Positions 10,599 to 23,300 of a DNA stretch of 64,000 nucleotides are shown here, one piece after another; positions within the stretch are counted from its first letter, which is position 1, and every line of letters starts with the position of its first letter. Position numbers and translations under genes: made by a program. Source of the stretch: Membranipora membranacea (Eukaryota > Bryozoa > Gymnolaemata > Cheilostomatida > Membraniporidae); NCBI GenBank assembly GCA_914767715.1, contig OU612068.1, positions 6,758,001 through 6,822,000 of the forward strand, given 5' to 3'. The notes under the pieces were generated by a model, which saw only the letters and a program-made list of their open reading frames with translations, did not search any database and was not told the DNA's origin.

Positions 10599-12906
10599 GG
10601 TAGGCCTAAAGGAAGTAAAAATAATGTGTCACACAAAAAGAAACCTAAGCACGGCGAGAAATCAAAGTCTAATGCAGAGGTGCGCCCGATGACTGCACAT
10701 ATGTTAGCTGCAGTGAACAGAGCTAGGGATGGTAACGGAAAGTTTCTACCTGCCACAAAATCTAAGAAAAGATCAAAATCTACTAATGATTCAAATGATA
10801 AGTATAGAGTCAAACGTAAATACACGAAGAGAAAGAATCTGACCACATCTGCGGCAGTGGCTGAGCTCCTTAAATACAAACTTAACCAGGAAGGGGCGAG
10901 TGATGACGTGTCTATTGACTCAGATGATGACACCACAGTCTATCTGTTTCCTGAAGATCTCAAAAAACCTGCCATAAGGCTGAGTCCATTGAAAGGAGCA
11001 GGAAAGATGAGACCACCGCCACCAAAGAAACCTCAGAAAAGCTCGGCAGCTGGGTCAGCGAGGGAGACGTCTATTGGTAGAGACACAGAAGCTGCCGTTA
11101 CTGAACTGCTAAGTCTTGATTGTGGTGCCATAGATTCAAAGTCAGCTGCCTTAGAGGGTCTAATGGGTCCCCCTCCCTCTACACCTTTTACCTCTCTCAG
11201 GAACTCAGTCTCTAGACCAGGTATGTTTCACTCGTAACATTCATTGAACATGAAATTTAGTGGCTAGTAATGTATTGGGTCAAAGATAAGTTGTATTTTA
11301 CATTTTTCAAAATCACCTGACTATATCTGGCTAGTTCAGTGCTCAGATGATGACAAACAAGACTTTTACTTTGTACGTTTTTCAGTTGCTAGGATACCCA
11401 TCTCGCCATATACTAGATCTCCGATGAGCGCATCGTCACATCACTCAGTGACTGACCGCTCTAGTCAACTCAGTGTTGAGACTCCCCACTCTTCTTCATC
11501 TGCTAGGAGAATAACCCGATCTTCCCCCAACAAGCCTCCACATCAGCGGCTACCATCACCAGGTAGTCGCCCAGTCTCTCCCGCTCTCAGTCACACATCT
11601 ACCATACAAGATACACATGCAGCGTTGCATGGTATAAGCGCTTATCATACTGCTTCTGCTTATGTGTCATCAAGCTATAGCAAACCTGGTGAGTCAATAT
11701 AATTTGCTTTATCGATTGTATTGAAGAGGAATGTTATATTTTGTTTTGTCCCTACCTTTGCATGGTAATATAGTTAGCATGTACAAAAATGGTATCAGTT
11801 ATCTGACCATTTTTATTTGATGCTGTTAGCGGTAGAGGACTTCAGCCCAATCTATTTTGTAAGCCCAAAAAAAAGAGAGATGTAACCTTGTGTCTTTGCT
11901 TGCTGCTGCAATGTAGATTCTGACCATTTTAGACCTAGTTCTCAATATTACAGAGCCTAGCAGATCTAGTAGGGAGTTTCTAACTCCTGGTATACCAGGT
12001 TACCGGATGCGTTCTGTAAGCCCAGCTGTATCAGAGAGAAGACTAAGTGTGAGACAGACTGAGTGTGCCTACAAGTACAAACATATACTAGTGAGGAAAA
12101 CTAACACCTTTACTCAAGTAATAATCAACGCAGCCTCCTCTCGACAGAAGAATATACTCACTGTACAGGTACGTGGAATAATGAAGCTTAGTTCTGCTTA
12201 GTTTCTTCAAAGAGTTTGCATATCACCTTGATTACATGCGTTTTTTAAGGTAGATTTAATTTGTTGGACATAGTTTTCTGGGAGGATATGGCATTCAAAT
12301 ACCACCCAGAGGTTGCTCATAGTGTATAGACAGGTCAAAGGATTCTAGTCAATGATAGTCGACACCAGTATTATGCAAGCAGTTATTTACTGACTCCGAA
12401 CTATCATCCGAAAAATCAAGCTATTTGATTACCCTACTGAAATCCCTGAGGTCCAGACCTTTGCATCCAAATAGACAGTATTTGAGTTACATGTTATTGC
12501 TATGAGCAATATTTGGGGTAGGCTGTTTTCTTATGTTGTATGGGAAGTGATAGAGTGACTTGAAGCACATTTCTATATGAATGATGGATATTGAATCCTA
12601 ATCATCTCATCAATCTGATCAATGTTGTCTCCTTATTCTTCTTTGATTATAGGCTCTGAATGAGCTGGCATCAGTACTGAACAATGCTAAGTATGATGAT
12701 AATTCACAGCTGGTGTTAATCACTGGTTGTGATAACGGCACCTTCTGCTCAGGGTTAGATCTTATATATCTGACTAGTGGAGACATACATCAGGCTGCTA
12801 AAACCATGTCTACTGCTATCAGGTTTGTATACATTATGCATACAATATGCATACAATATACAGAATACATTATACATGTATATCTGTCGGCAAAGTATAT
12901 ATGTAC

Positions 12907-12947
<41 letters not shown>

Positions 12948-14445
12948 CTATGCAATGCATACACAATGTGCGTACGATGTTGGTTGAAAAACATTGCAAG
13001 GTGATGCCTTCGTCAGACTGAAAGTTCATGTGCCTTAAAGCCTAGATCGTTATATTTGGCGCCAAGTTGCACGTTATATCCAGACAGATTAGTGCACAAC
13101 TGAAGCATCACCGGAGGCCAGTAGTGATTTGGCTGCTTAGCGACATGAACATTGAACTGAAGTAGCTAATATGGCCCTGTAATGAACTCAAGGAGGGTTA
13201 TGCCAGTTCCAGAATGATTTTTTTGATTGAAGAATTTTTAGCTATCGACTTAACAGGAGTTTGCAGTCATAAATAAGGAATACCATATACCAAAGCTAAC
13301 TAGTACTTAATACACTTTTATCCAGCAATTAGATTGTTTTGGCAGTTAGGTATTTAGCCATAATTCTAAAACCAATTTCTTTTACTGGTTGATTAGATTG
13401 AATTACTGCAACATTTTGGATACAATTTATAGAGATTTATGCGCTCAGTATTTTGTCATGGGGTACAACCATAGACTTAACTATTACAATAATTATTATG
13501 TCTATGGGTACAACCACAAATTTAGCTTGTCTTGATATCAAAGATGAACAGAATTTGACAAATATCTATGATATCTCTAACGTACTCTGTTTATTATAGT
13601 GAGTTTGTGAGAGCCTTGCTGACGTTTCCTAAGCCTGTAGTAGCAGCAGTGAATGGTCAGGCCGTAGGGTTTGGTGTCGGTATACTACCTCTATGTGATA
13701 TTGTATACGCCAGTGATAAGGCGATGTTACACACCCCATATACACAGCTAGGACAGGTACCAGAGGCTGGTCTATCATGTACACTCTCACAGATCATCGG
13801 TTCAGCTCTTGTAAGTACAGAACTTGCTTCAATTGAATGTCTCAAATTTCTAACATTCACACACAATTATCTGATGATTATTTTATTGGGTCCTGGTTGT
13901 GCCTTCATCACAAAATTGAGTCTACAAGTTTCATGTTCCCTTCTCCCAGTAAAACTGAAGATTTGTTATTCCTATAACACACAATGTATTACAAAATTGA
14001 CCAAAATTTGTCAATTTGAACTTTTATTTGCACCTAGGCTGTTTTGGCAGCTCATAAAACTGACTAATGAGTTTGATCTGCAGTCTTTTGTTGAAACTGA
14101 ACAGAGATCAGCCATTATCAGCTCTATAATTATCCTCTCCTTCAGGCCAATGAGATGTTGATGGCGGGGCGAGTGCTTACAGCCTTGGAGGCTTATCAGA
14201 TGGGACTAGTAGCTCAGGTATTCTGGCCCACTAGTTTGATGTCAGAAGTAGTGCCACGTATAACTAACATGGCTAACTGCTCCAGCCGCGTACTCAACGC
14301 CACGAAATCACTCATCAGATCTCAGAATAACGACCGCCTTCTCGCCGCTTGCCTCACTGAAGCCAGTATGCTCGCTGAGATCTGGCCAACCTCAGAGTGT
14401 CAGAGGAATATGAGAGGATACCTAGACCATTGTGACACTTTGTAA
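10599..14445 (+). CDS. CDYL: CDYL-type protein: AT-hook-like N-terminus plus crotonase-fold domain
   Basis: Exons 10599-11220, 11386-11688, 11954-12168, 12653-12822, 13600-13810 and 14146-14445 join in phase to 606 residues. A Met supplied by 9502-9504 would make 607. Residues 1-8 (GRPKGSKN) resemble an AT-hook. The next 300 are basic, Ser/Pro-rich and probably disordered. SVRQTE.AY.Y, found just before the crotonase domain of CDYL proteins, starts near residue 340. The enoyl-CoA hydratase-like domain follows (about 345-600), with FCSGLD and AVNGQAVGFGVG oxyanion-hole segments, LPLCDIV, and the family-specific ANEML..GR.L and VFWP motifs. CDYL proteins are chromatin corepressors whose crotonase domain binds HDACs and hydrates crotonyl-CoA. 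The usual chromodomain is not found upstream. The 3' UTR probably ends after AATAAA at 15000-15005. Confidence 0.85.
12909..12943. repeat. (TA)n microsatellite
   Basis: An uninterrupted TA dinucleotide run of about 17 units in the CDYL-like intron after the 12653-12822 exon. It is flanked by other AT-rich alternating sequence. Confidence 0.9.
13470..13506. mobile_element. 37-bp near-palindromic insertion with 8-bp direct repeats
   Basis: Ends are CATAGACTTAA and TATGTCTATG, the same termini as the 3226-3251 insert. GGTACAAC lies at 13462-13469 and 13507-13514. Target sequences of the two inserts differ at only one base, which points to target preference. Confidence 0.65.
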
Positions 14446-17400
14446 TACCTCCGGAGATATACAAAACTAGGTGACGGCACTGAAGCCACCCGCGTCACAT
14501 TCTTAGACTGTGTGACAATCCATGGCTTGAGTGTCAACAAATTCAGACGGACATGATTCATCTGTGATGTCACCAGCTGACTATCTCTTCGTCAAAATAT
14601 ATTACCTACTCCGCCTTATATTTATGAGAGCCAGTATTTATTGGAGAAAAAAAACGAATTTACCGCACGTCATGTACAACGCATCGATTATCAATTTTCT
14701 ATCAAGTTTATTACGGTTTTTTTTTGTTTGTTATTATTTTGAATATTACTCGGGTTTATTGCTTTTTAGTCTCTTGCTAAATGTGAAACACCAGTTCATT
14801 GTACAAACCATATATTATGTATTGTTGTCTTTGACAATCTCAAGCTTTTTTGTACTAAAATCAAGTTTATAATTTATTAAGGACATTGCTTGCAACGCTT
14901 AGCATGATTTTTGTTTTCTCATCGTTATCATGGCCTCATATAAAATAATATTATCCTAATTTACAATTGGTAAGTAGTACTCGTAGTAGGTATTGCTGTA
15001 ATAAACTTTTGACATTTATCAGCTATACTCCACTTTTTTGTAATAATTATTGCACTTTCTTATTTCTTCGGAATGATTGTGCTGATGTGAAAGGTCGTTA
15101 TCCTTTATCTACCTGTTGAGCAATGTGATATATTTAATATTAAAATAATAGTGATTTTCATCCGGTTTCTCCTCATGTTTTGAGTTGTCCTCCTATTGTA
15201 GTAGGTAGATAATTCCCATTTTTCACAAAGGTCTCTCTTGTAAATAGGGAGTTAGTCTCAACTCACTGCTGTTGTTACTGGAGCACATGAGTTGTAGCAG
15301 AACATCCAATCATAATGTATTACTTTTTGATCTGCTCTCTATGGTAGATTCCAATCCATCATGATTATGTTTTTCGTTCGCGATGACTGACGTTGTACGA
15401 TCAGCTACAATGACTTCAAAGGTTAGCCTATCGCTGGAATCCTCTCATCTTGGTTTACAAAACAACAAATATGCACTCATAAACCTGCGTGTAGATAATA
15501 GCAATCATAGCTATCTGACTTCTTGTTTTGTGGCATGCCACATTATCATTCATCAAGAATAAGATTGCTTATGGACCACAAATTTTATTGTCTTTGATTA
15601 TTTTATAAATCATTTGTTCAACATTGATAGAATCTATTTTGTTTCACAGTGCTTGTTGTCTCATTTATGATGTTTATTGATTCACCAGGGCTGTGACTGC
15701 AGAGTTGGGTTTTGCTAATATTTTGTTTGCATGATTTTTTTAGTTGCCTGAGGGGAAATAGTGTGATTTTAGAGGTAGGTTGTGTTCAGTGTAAGCATCG
15801 GGCTCCGATTTTATTGCCCTTCCCATAGTACCTTATCAATTATGTCGTGCCTAATTTGTAAGGCTACAATGATACCTTAGCAAATTTATATCAGAAGTTT
15901 GGCTTCACCAAACCTTATATTACATATTCCTTCATAATACAGGCAGTCAGATTTAAGGTTATGTTTGCCAAAGTCCTGACCAATGTAATTCTATTTAACT
16001 AAACAATATCAAATTTATTTAACTCTTTTAACATTTAATAGACCACGTAACACAAATAAGTTAAATTGAAAGTAGATTTAATTCTATCTCTTATGTAATC
16101 ATAGAGAAAGAGTTATCATTGTAAGCCGTTCTTATTATTAATTTCTCTCTTTGTTATTTGTGATAGATGAAGTTGATATACGCAATGCAGCAGGCAAGAG
16201 ATTATATATAGACGCTGTCGGCAGCTAAGCTGACCTCTCATAATCTCAACTGTAGTGGACTTGATAGTTCTTCACCCGATGAACTGATGATGCAAACGCT
16301 ACTCAACTCCTTTGTACCCAAAAGGTGAGATTTAATATTAAACATCCTTTATAATTTGAAATTGTGAATTACACCTGTTGATTGATACAATTACTCTTTT
16401 TCACTTTGCTCAATACGCTCTCACTTTTTTCCTAATTGATTGCCTATATCGCCTTTCTGTGCATGATTAGGAAACTGTCGATTGGTTATGTTTTTAGCCT
16501 GAGTTTCTTGAGGAGATAGTAGGGTTGGGCTACTTAACCACCCTTTGGATTAATAATTATGGGGTCTCATGAGTAGAGGAGAATAGAGCGATTGTTGTTT
16601 TGTATATGGTAGGTGCGACATGAACTCAATCCTTGTGTGTCATATTTTCATGCTCGAATGGACTGAACTCGGATCATTATTCATAGCTCTCTAACTGCCT
16701 TGGCATTTTGGTGAGCGTAATATCCCTCATGCCATTCTAGCGAGGTTTAGTGAACTGACAACAACTTGCGTCTATTAGTCTATTATCATATCTAAACACT
16801 CAAGAGCTCAGCGGAGCTGTGACACTTGTGGGGACCTCGCCTTGAATTTCTCTCACTGGAATACGGCATACCTTACCAGAAATAGATATCCTCATTACTT
16901 CTGCTCTCCTCACCTGATAATAATTGGAGTACTCATCAGTAATAACATACTGTTGTAGGGTTTTGTGGATAAAATACGGCTTCAATTAAACATCAGCGGA
17001 AATCTCAGAGAGTTAATATATCAGACACTTGTTACACAGCTAGGGAAATTCGTCTGGATTATTGGATATAATATTCTCGTAGAATGACAGCAGGAGAGTA
17101 AAGGTATGTCTTATATTGTTTCTAATGTTTCTGTGTTGAGGTGTTGGCGCATGGCAGGTTTTTTCCCGGCTGGTGTAGGGAGTGGACAACATTTTTGGGG
17201 CTCAAACCAAGGTTAAGACAAATTTTTTGGCAAATTAGCAGCATATGTTTTATTCATATTGCCGTTTATCTGGAATTTTTGCATTTTGATGCTTAATTTC
17301 TCAACAATACTCTGTTCTAATGGTATTGGTATGAATGATTGTGTTGCTTTCTGGAGAAGGTATATCTTCGCCTGCCAATGAATTGAAACATAGGAACAAC

Positions 17401-20303
17401 ATCAAGGATCTCAGCCTACAAACTTGTACTGACACCAAACCAAATTAAGAAACCCTAGTGTAACAATGCACTTGCAGGTATTTTATCCTTGCACTGAGAT
17501 GGGTCTTAGGTATGGCCACTAACTGACTGACAAAAGGTAATTCTTGGTATCATTAGTCAAGCTTGATAGGTGAAAACACTGGATTAAGATTAGCGAGAAT
17601 GTTTGTAGAAACTCGTCTGTCCATTACTATCATGTCGGATTTAAAACTGAAGAGACCCTTCAATCTTTTCTCAGACTTCTTGCTATGAAGATCTTCCCTA
17701 CGTTTAGACTGATTTACAAACAAAACCCACACACCAGCCTTTATTTGAAGCAATCCTATTTCATCAAAGAATGGGTATCCGTTTAGCTCATAACTGATTG
17801 ATATCAGTAAAATAAAGTAGCATTTAATTTATGCTAATACTATCCACTAAAGTGGGTTGACAAACTGAAAACTGGTGACAGGTAGATGGCATCCTGTACG
17901 CTACATCATGAGACGTGCGACACTATCCAAGAAGCCCGATATTTCATGTCAAGGTTAGGATGAGGAATACCATTCTGTTGTTTGATCTCTACATATGTAC
18001 ACAGAGTAAGGATATGAATTGGAGGTAATCATTCCCATGGTCTGCAATGCCATATTCCCTGTGGGGTACACTTGTTTAGAAATCTGTCACAATTATTAAC
18101 TCAATGCCTCATAAAAGTCACAGAGTAATAACCAGTCTATGTTTTGTTTGTAATCTGCACACTATGGCACATTAGGTGCTATGAATGGTGAACCAACGCT
18201 GCATTAGACCCACCATCAATTAAACACAAGTACCTTCTCACGAAGTCTATCATTACCGAGTCATCGCATAGTGAGTGTTAGAGGGCCCCCAATCTAATGT
18301 TTAATCTTTAATCATTCAGGCCTTTTAGAGTCCCTAATAACCTGTAATCGCAGTAAGCTGTTCATTCAAAGCTTCTCTCAGAGTGTTTGCATCGAAAGTG
18401 CATGTTTTTACCCCTGCCTGTGTGTGTCAAAATCATAATATAACATTATTGCTCAGGAATTTTGTGTTTGTTTGATGGTGCCTATGATAGTTGCATGATA
18501 ACTTCTCTGTATACCTTGTATCCATAGCATGCTATGGAATCCTTTGGCGGATTCAAAGTTAACTTGATGTCCGTAGGCTGGACTTACATTTGAGCTAATC
18601 TCTTGGTTTTAAAATCCAAAGGATCACATGTATGTCTACACAAGACAAACATGAAAATGCAAATGGATGAATCTCTATGGGATGAAATGGACTGTCCTGA
18701 TTTATCATAACTGTCATATTCAATAAACTTTTATAATACGGCGACATCTCATGGCGTTATTTGGTGTAACCTACATTGAGATGTCTGTACAGCTTTTAGT
18801 CTGTTAAAACTACCTACCTAATGCGTTAAACTGTAAGACTTCAACATTAAATACTTTCACTATGGCAACAATGATATGCCTACGCTGTGAGTGTGAAACT
18901 CCCAAATAACCTGGATACCCGTTCTTCATATAAATGAGCTCGAGACAAGTTTTAGTTTAGTTTTAGGTATAATAAGAGCGTAGGCATCAGAGTTTAAAAT
19001 TAATGGGATTATTCTATATGCCCAACTGATAGCACAGCACCTGGATTTAGTATTTATGTCTTCTCTACTAAAACACTCCTCATGGTTTCAGGCTCAGCTT
19101 GTGTCTGTTCCTGTGTAGGAAAGGAATAATACTAGAAGATTATCGTTAAATGACAGGCGTTTCAACTCCATAAATCACCCATCCTGGCTATTTATCTTCA
19201 AAAATTCAACCTCCACCCATTCACCCTGTGCATAAAAACATGAATAATTAGCTTCAGTAGGACATTTGTCATGATATGAATCATTCAAAACATCCCAGGC
19301 CAGTGTGCAAAGTATCTAAGTCTCTAGTACTCCACTCATACAACTCAGCACCTAATAAAGTGTGCCAGATTCTGTCAAATATGTAGTTGGCAAGCTCAAC
19401 CATCATCGAACACCGACCGAAATCGGATTATAGTATGTCCTGAAAACTCTGATGGGAGGCAGCTTAGCCCCAAAGGCTCACTCGACCGAATAACTATATG
19501 AGCTTAGCTTCTATTGCCTACAGGGGATCATGAAGGGGTAGCGCCCTGGTGGGCATTCCCTTCCCCTAAGCATTATTATGATTATTGCTGTGAAGTACTG
19601 ATCTTTTTTCTGGTGAAAAATAACTGTGCAACACAAAGGGTCCGTTGTGGAGAAGTAAGATGGTACAAAGCATTGCACATTCATGTATATATGTGATGAA
19701 ATAGTTATGCAAAAATGTCAGCGCCTTGGCATGTGGACTTTTTTTAGAAGACGAATATTGTAACTGGAGCCGGGAACATTTTCTGCTCTATAAAAGCCCC
19801 ACTTGATTTATTTAATAACATATCAAAAGTGAAAAGTTTTGTTATTTTGAAACACCTCTCAAGCTTCGTACGAATGTGTCTGATAAACACGAGCACAATG
19901 GGCTAGCTACATGTGAAACACAACACCCAGCCAGCTTTCCATTTACTCTGTTATTAATCCAAACAAATCGGCTATATCATTAATCCTGGGAGGGATTAAT
20001 GTACATTATATAGCCTTTCAGGCAGACTGGGAAACAGAGAAAATAGGCCCTGATGTTGGTTTACTGCCCTGTGTACATGTTTCCTGTTCAGCGGGTTCAG
20101 TGACTGTTTGGTGAATATACTGTTCTTATCCTGACTGGTAGTTCGTGGGACTAAATTTTCTGATAGTTTCCCACAGAGCTGATACTTCATTCTTTAGAAC
20201 CTTTGATGTGAATGATCCACTTGAATAAGTATGTTTCACTCAGAGCTTAATTGCCAAATTGCCAAATCTGGATTAATCATAATTCTCTTTTTTTCTCTCA
20301 CAG
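14446..20303. other. CDYL 3' UTR, intergenic DNA and PHLPP upstream region
   Basis: The first 560 bases are probably the CDYL-like 3' UTR, closed by AATAAA at 15000-15005. A possible leader exon lies at 16167-16324. It has a T-rich acceptor before it, an AAAG|GTGAG donor after it, and a short frame that would end at TGA just inside the next PHLPP exon. A single CACAGAGTAAGGATA transposon end lies at about 18000. I found no other coding exon. Confidence 0.45.
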
Positions 20304-23300
20304 ATCTGAGCCTCAGAACTGAGAACAGCTGTATCTGGATTGTCGGGCTGGTGGTGGTGACACCCGAGAAGCATGATGCCTCACTCTCAGTCAGCTGGTG
20401 AACTGAGGACATATCAGAACCGACACAGTCTAGCCAGTGTGGGCTCAGCTCGCAGCAGAATCAGCAGCGGGGATAGTAAGTAGTATTTAAATTTTTGACG
20501 GCAGTGTCACCTACTCTATCAAATTCTCATGTATATCTAATTGCCTATCAATAGTGTGTATTTCTGTAGGTGGCCTTATTGATGAGTTTTAAATGGACTC
20601 TTTTTGGCATTGCTCTAAAGTTGCAGAAGTCTTTCAGATGAGTCATGTTTATTCTGTCTTATTTATAATCCCCAAGGCATTACTATAATGCCAGTCACCA
20701 ATTCAAATACAGCTGATATACCCCTACTATTTGACAAGGCTAATATAGACAGCTTCCTTTTCGATGTGCATTTGGCTTGTTGCGTGGTGTCATAGAGATA
20801 CTAGTAATTGTCCCTCTTCACAAGGGATAGGGACAATTACCGAATAATTAGGGAGAGTTACTACTCTTTATAATAGATAATGAGTACATAGACACGGCCT
20901 ATCTCCGATCTCATCTTATTCTCCTTGGAGAAAGTGTTCCCAACAACTATCTTAATGAATGTCAAGATATCATCTCTTACACATCTTAGGCTGCCGCTGT
21001 ATCCCACCCCACCCAAGCTTACAAACTAAGTTTGTGAGAATTCTCATCTATATCTACAACTGAAACGGTTGAATATAAGTACAGTATGTCATAGCCATGG
21101 AGTTCTAAGCCATTGAGAGAATGACAGCATTGTGTAATTTATGGTGTGCGTAATGGTGTTTGGTATATCGGTGTAAGCCATCAGACTAGTGTTACCAGTG
21201 TTCAGTTACTGTTGAGGTTATGGTCGATTCAGTTGCTATGAAGCTGTAATACAGGATACATTATCATGGCTTGTTCTATTTGTGAGCATGAGGAGACTGC
21301 ATCTGGTAAAGCAACAGGTGGTATTTAGTTTTGTTAGGCTTGTTAGGATAAAGTCAAATGTAAAGTAAATATTGAATTTGATGTCCTCAGTGTTGAAATA
21401 AGTATGAATTCTTGAATAAATTACATGAAACCGGTGTCCCACGGGAATGTGGATAGAGTGGCATAACTTCATAACAATACGTACAGTTAGGATTTGTTTG
21501 TATGCAAATATGATATGTTTTGGTATTGACCAACCTGGGAAACTTGATGGAATCAGGGCATGAGGCAGAAAACTGGAAAATCATAGGCTTCAGCTAAAAT
21601 TTTACAACAGTCTGTGGGTGGGACGTAGCAGTATTACAACAGTCTGTGGGTGGGACGTAGCAGTATTGATAGGAGTGCTCAACTAATCACTAAACTCTAT
21701 TTATTTTCTATTTATTCCATAATTTAATATCCCTGTGTGGCTTGTGCCCGTATATCCCTGTGTGGCTTGTGCCCGTATTAATAGCTAATTTCCTTTGTTT
21801 CAGGCGCAGGCAGTTATCAGCATGGATTACACAAGTCAGAGAGTTACAGAGGCCAGACCCAGGCCTGGTGGAGCGTAGACGAACACATGAAACCCAGAGG
21901 TGTCCTCATGTCATCACATCAACAGATGGGCATGTCCCTCGCTGCTAGAATATTCCAACAGGTCAGCATCAGTCATAGATATCTGATCAACCAACCGGCC
22001 TCAATCTAAAAAAAATAGCAACTAGGTTTTGTCAGCTGCAGCAATCGATAGTGCACTGAACCTCCGCTAACTTTAATTGGAATCGAGTTGGAGTTCAATG
22101 CTTCATTATATGTTAGGTAGGGTGATAAGATGGACCGGCCCACTTAATTCCAGTCTATATCGGATTAATTTTGGTGGATTGTGAGCCATCTACCAAAAGT
22201 AACAGTCCAATACAACTAAATAACTTTGCCATTGGTAAGCTGGTAATATGGTAGTTATTCCAATCTATACCTAGGTGTCCTGTTAATGATATACTGTACA
22301 GAAGGTCCCCGGGCCATCACCTAGGTGTTGTGGGTAAAGTTGTAGCTCCCATTGGCAGATCTTACATGCCTTCTCTATTTTGCTTTTCGAGTGTACAAAT
22401 TTGAAGTTGGACATACGTCTCCATCATTATGTACTAAGTACAGTACCACATTAGTCTGCATTAAATCTAATGACCACAAACATGTGTGCAAGCAGACCTA
22501 AGAATCGGAGAGTTTTGTCAAGTCATGAAAAGTGTATTGCTTATGTTATAAAACAGAGTAAGGATAAAATCTGTCATGATATGCTGGCAATCACTTATAT
22601 GGTAGTGAGCTTAGAGCCTTTGGCAAATTTTTCCGTGTGATTATGATGTCACAGTAACCATAGCACTCTTTGAGCCACAAATAATATTTCAATGACTAGG
22701 CCAATTACTTGACATGTTTGGCTAGTAGTGAAAATTATTTTTGTTTGACTGTCTTTTATAAATTTATAAATAGCTGGCATTATTTCATTTATTATGATGT
22801 TTTGACTGCACAATCTTCTTCCTTCTTGTGAAGCAGAGAAAGGTTCACTCAAATGGCTATATATCACAGAGTAAGGATTAGTCTGAGCCCCCAAGACTTT
22901 TACCCACCTCCCGACGCCCCCCCCCCCCAGCGTGGGAAAGGATAGGAAAGGAAAGGATATATCCTCACTTTGTGTATATGAAGGCCTAGTACATGACATG
23001 CCATCCATAAATAATAAATAATCCTTAATTTATAAAGACCTCTGCTCATTTTTCTTTCCATAAGCTGACAGGTATACAAGAAAGGTTCATCAAACTGTGG
23101 TGAAACATTGTTAGCTAGTAAGTCTGGTCAATTATATTAACCCCTAACAACATAAACATGATATATAATAGCTTTCCATTCTTTTACAGAGTGAAGAAAA
23201 CTGGGACCTCTCTGACTCATTAGCGGATCTATATTTAGAACATGACATCATCAGTAAGAAGTCCTGGTCAAGTCTGGCCACATTCAAGCCTCCATCCAAT

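Noticed and set aside
12755-13029. Several overlapping frames with YIYIYIY repeats
   Set aside because: They are translations of the (TA)n microsatellite and its flanks.
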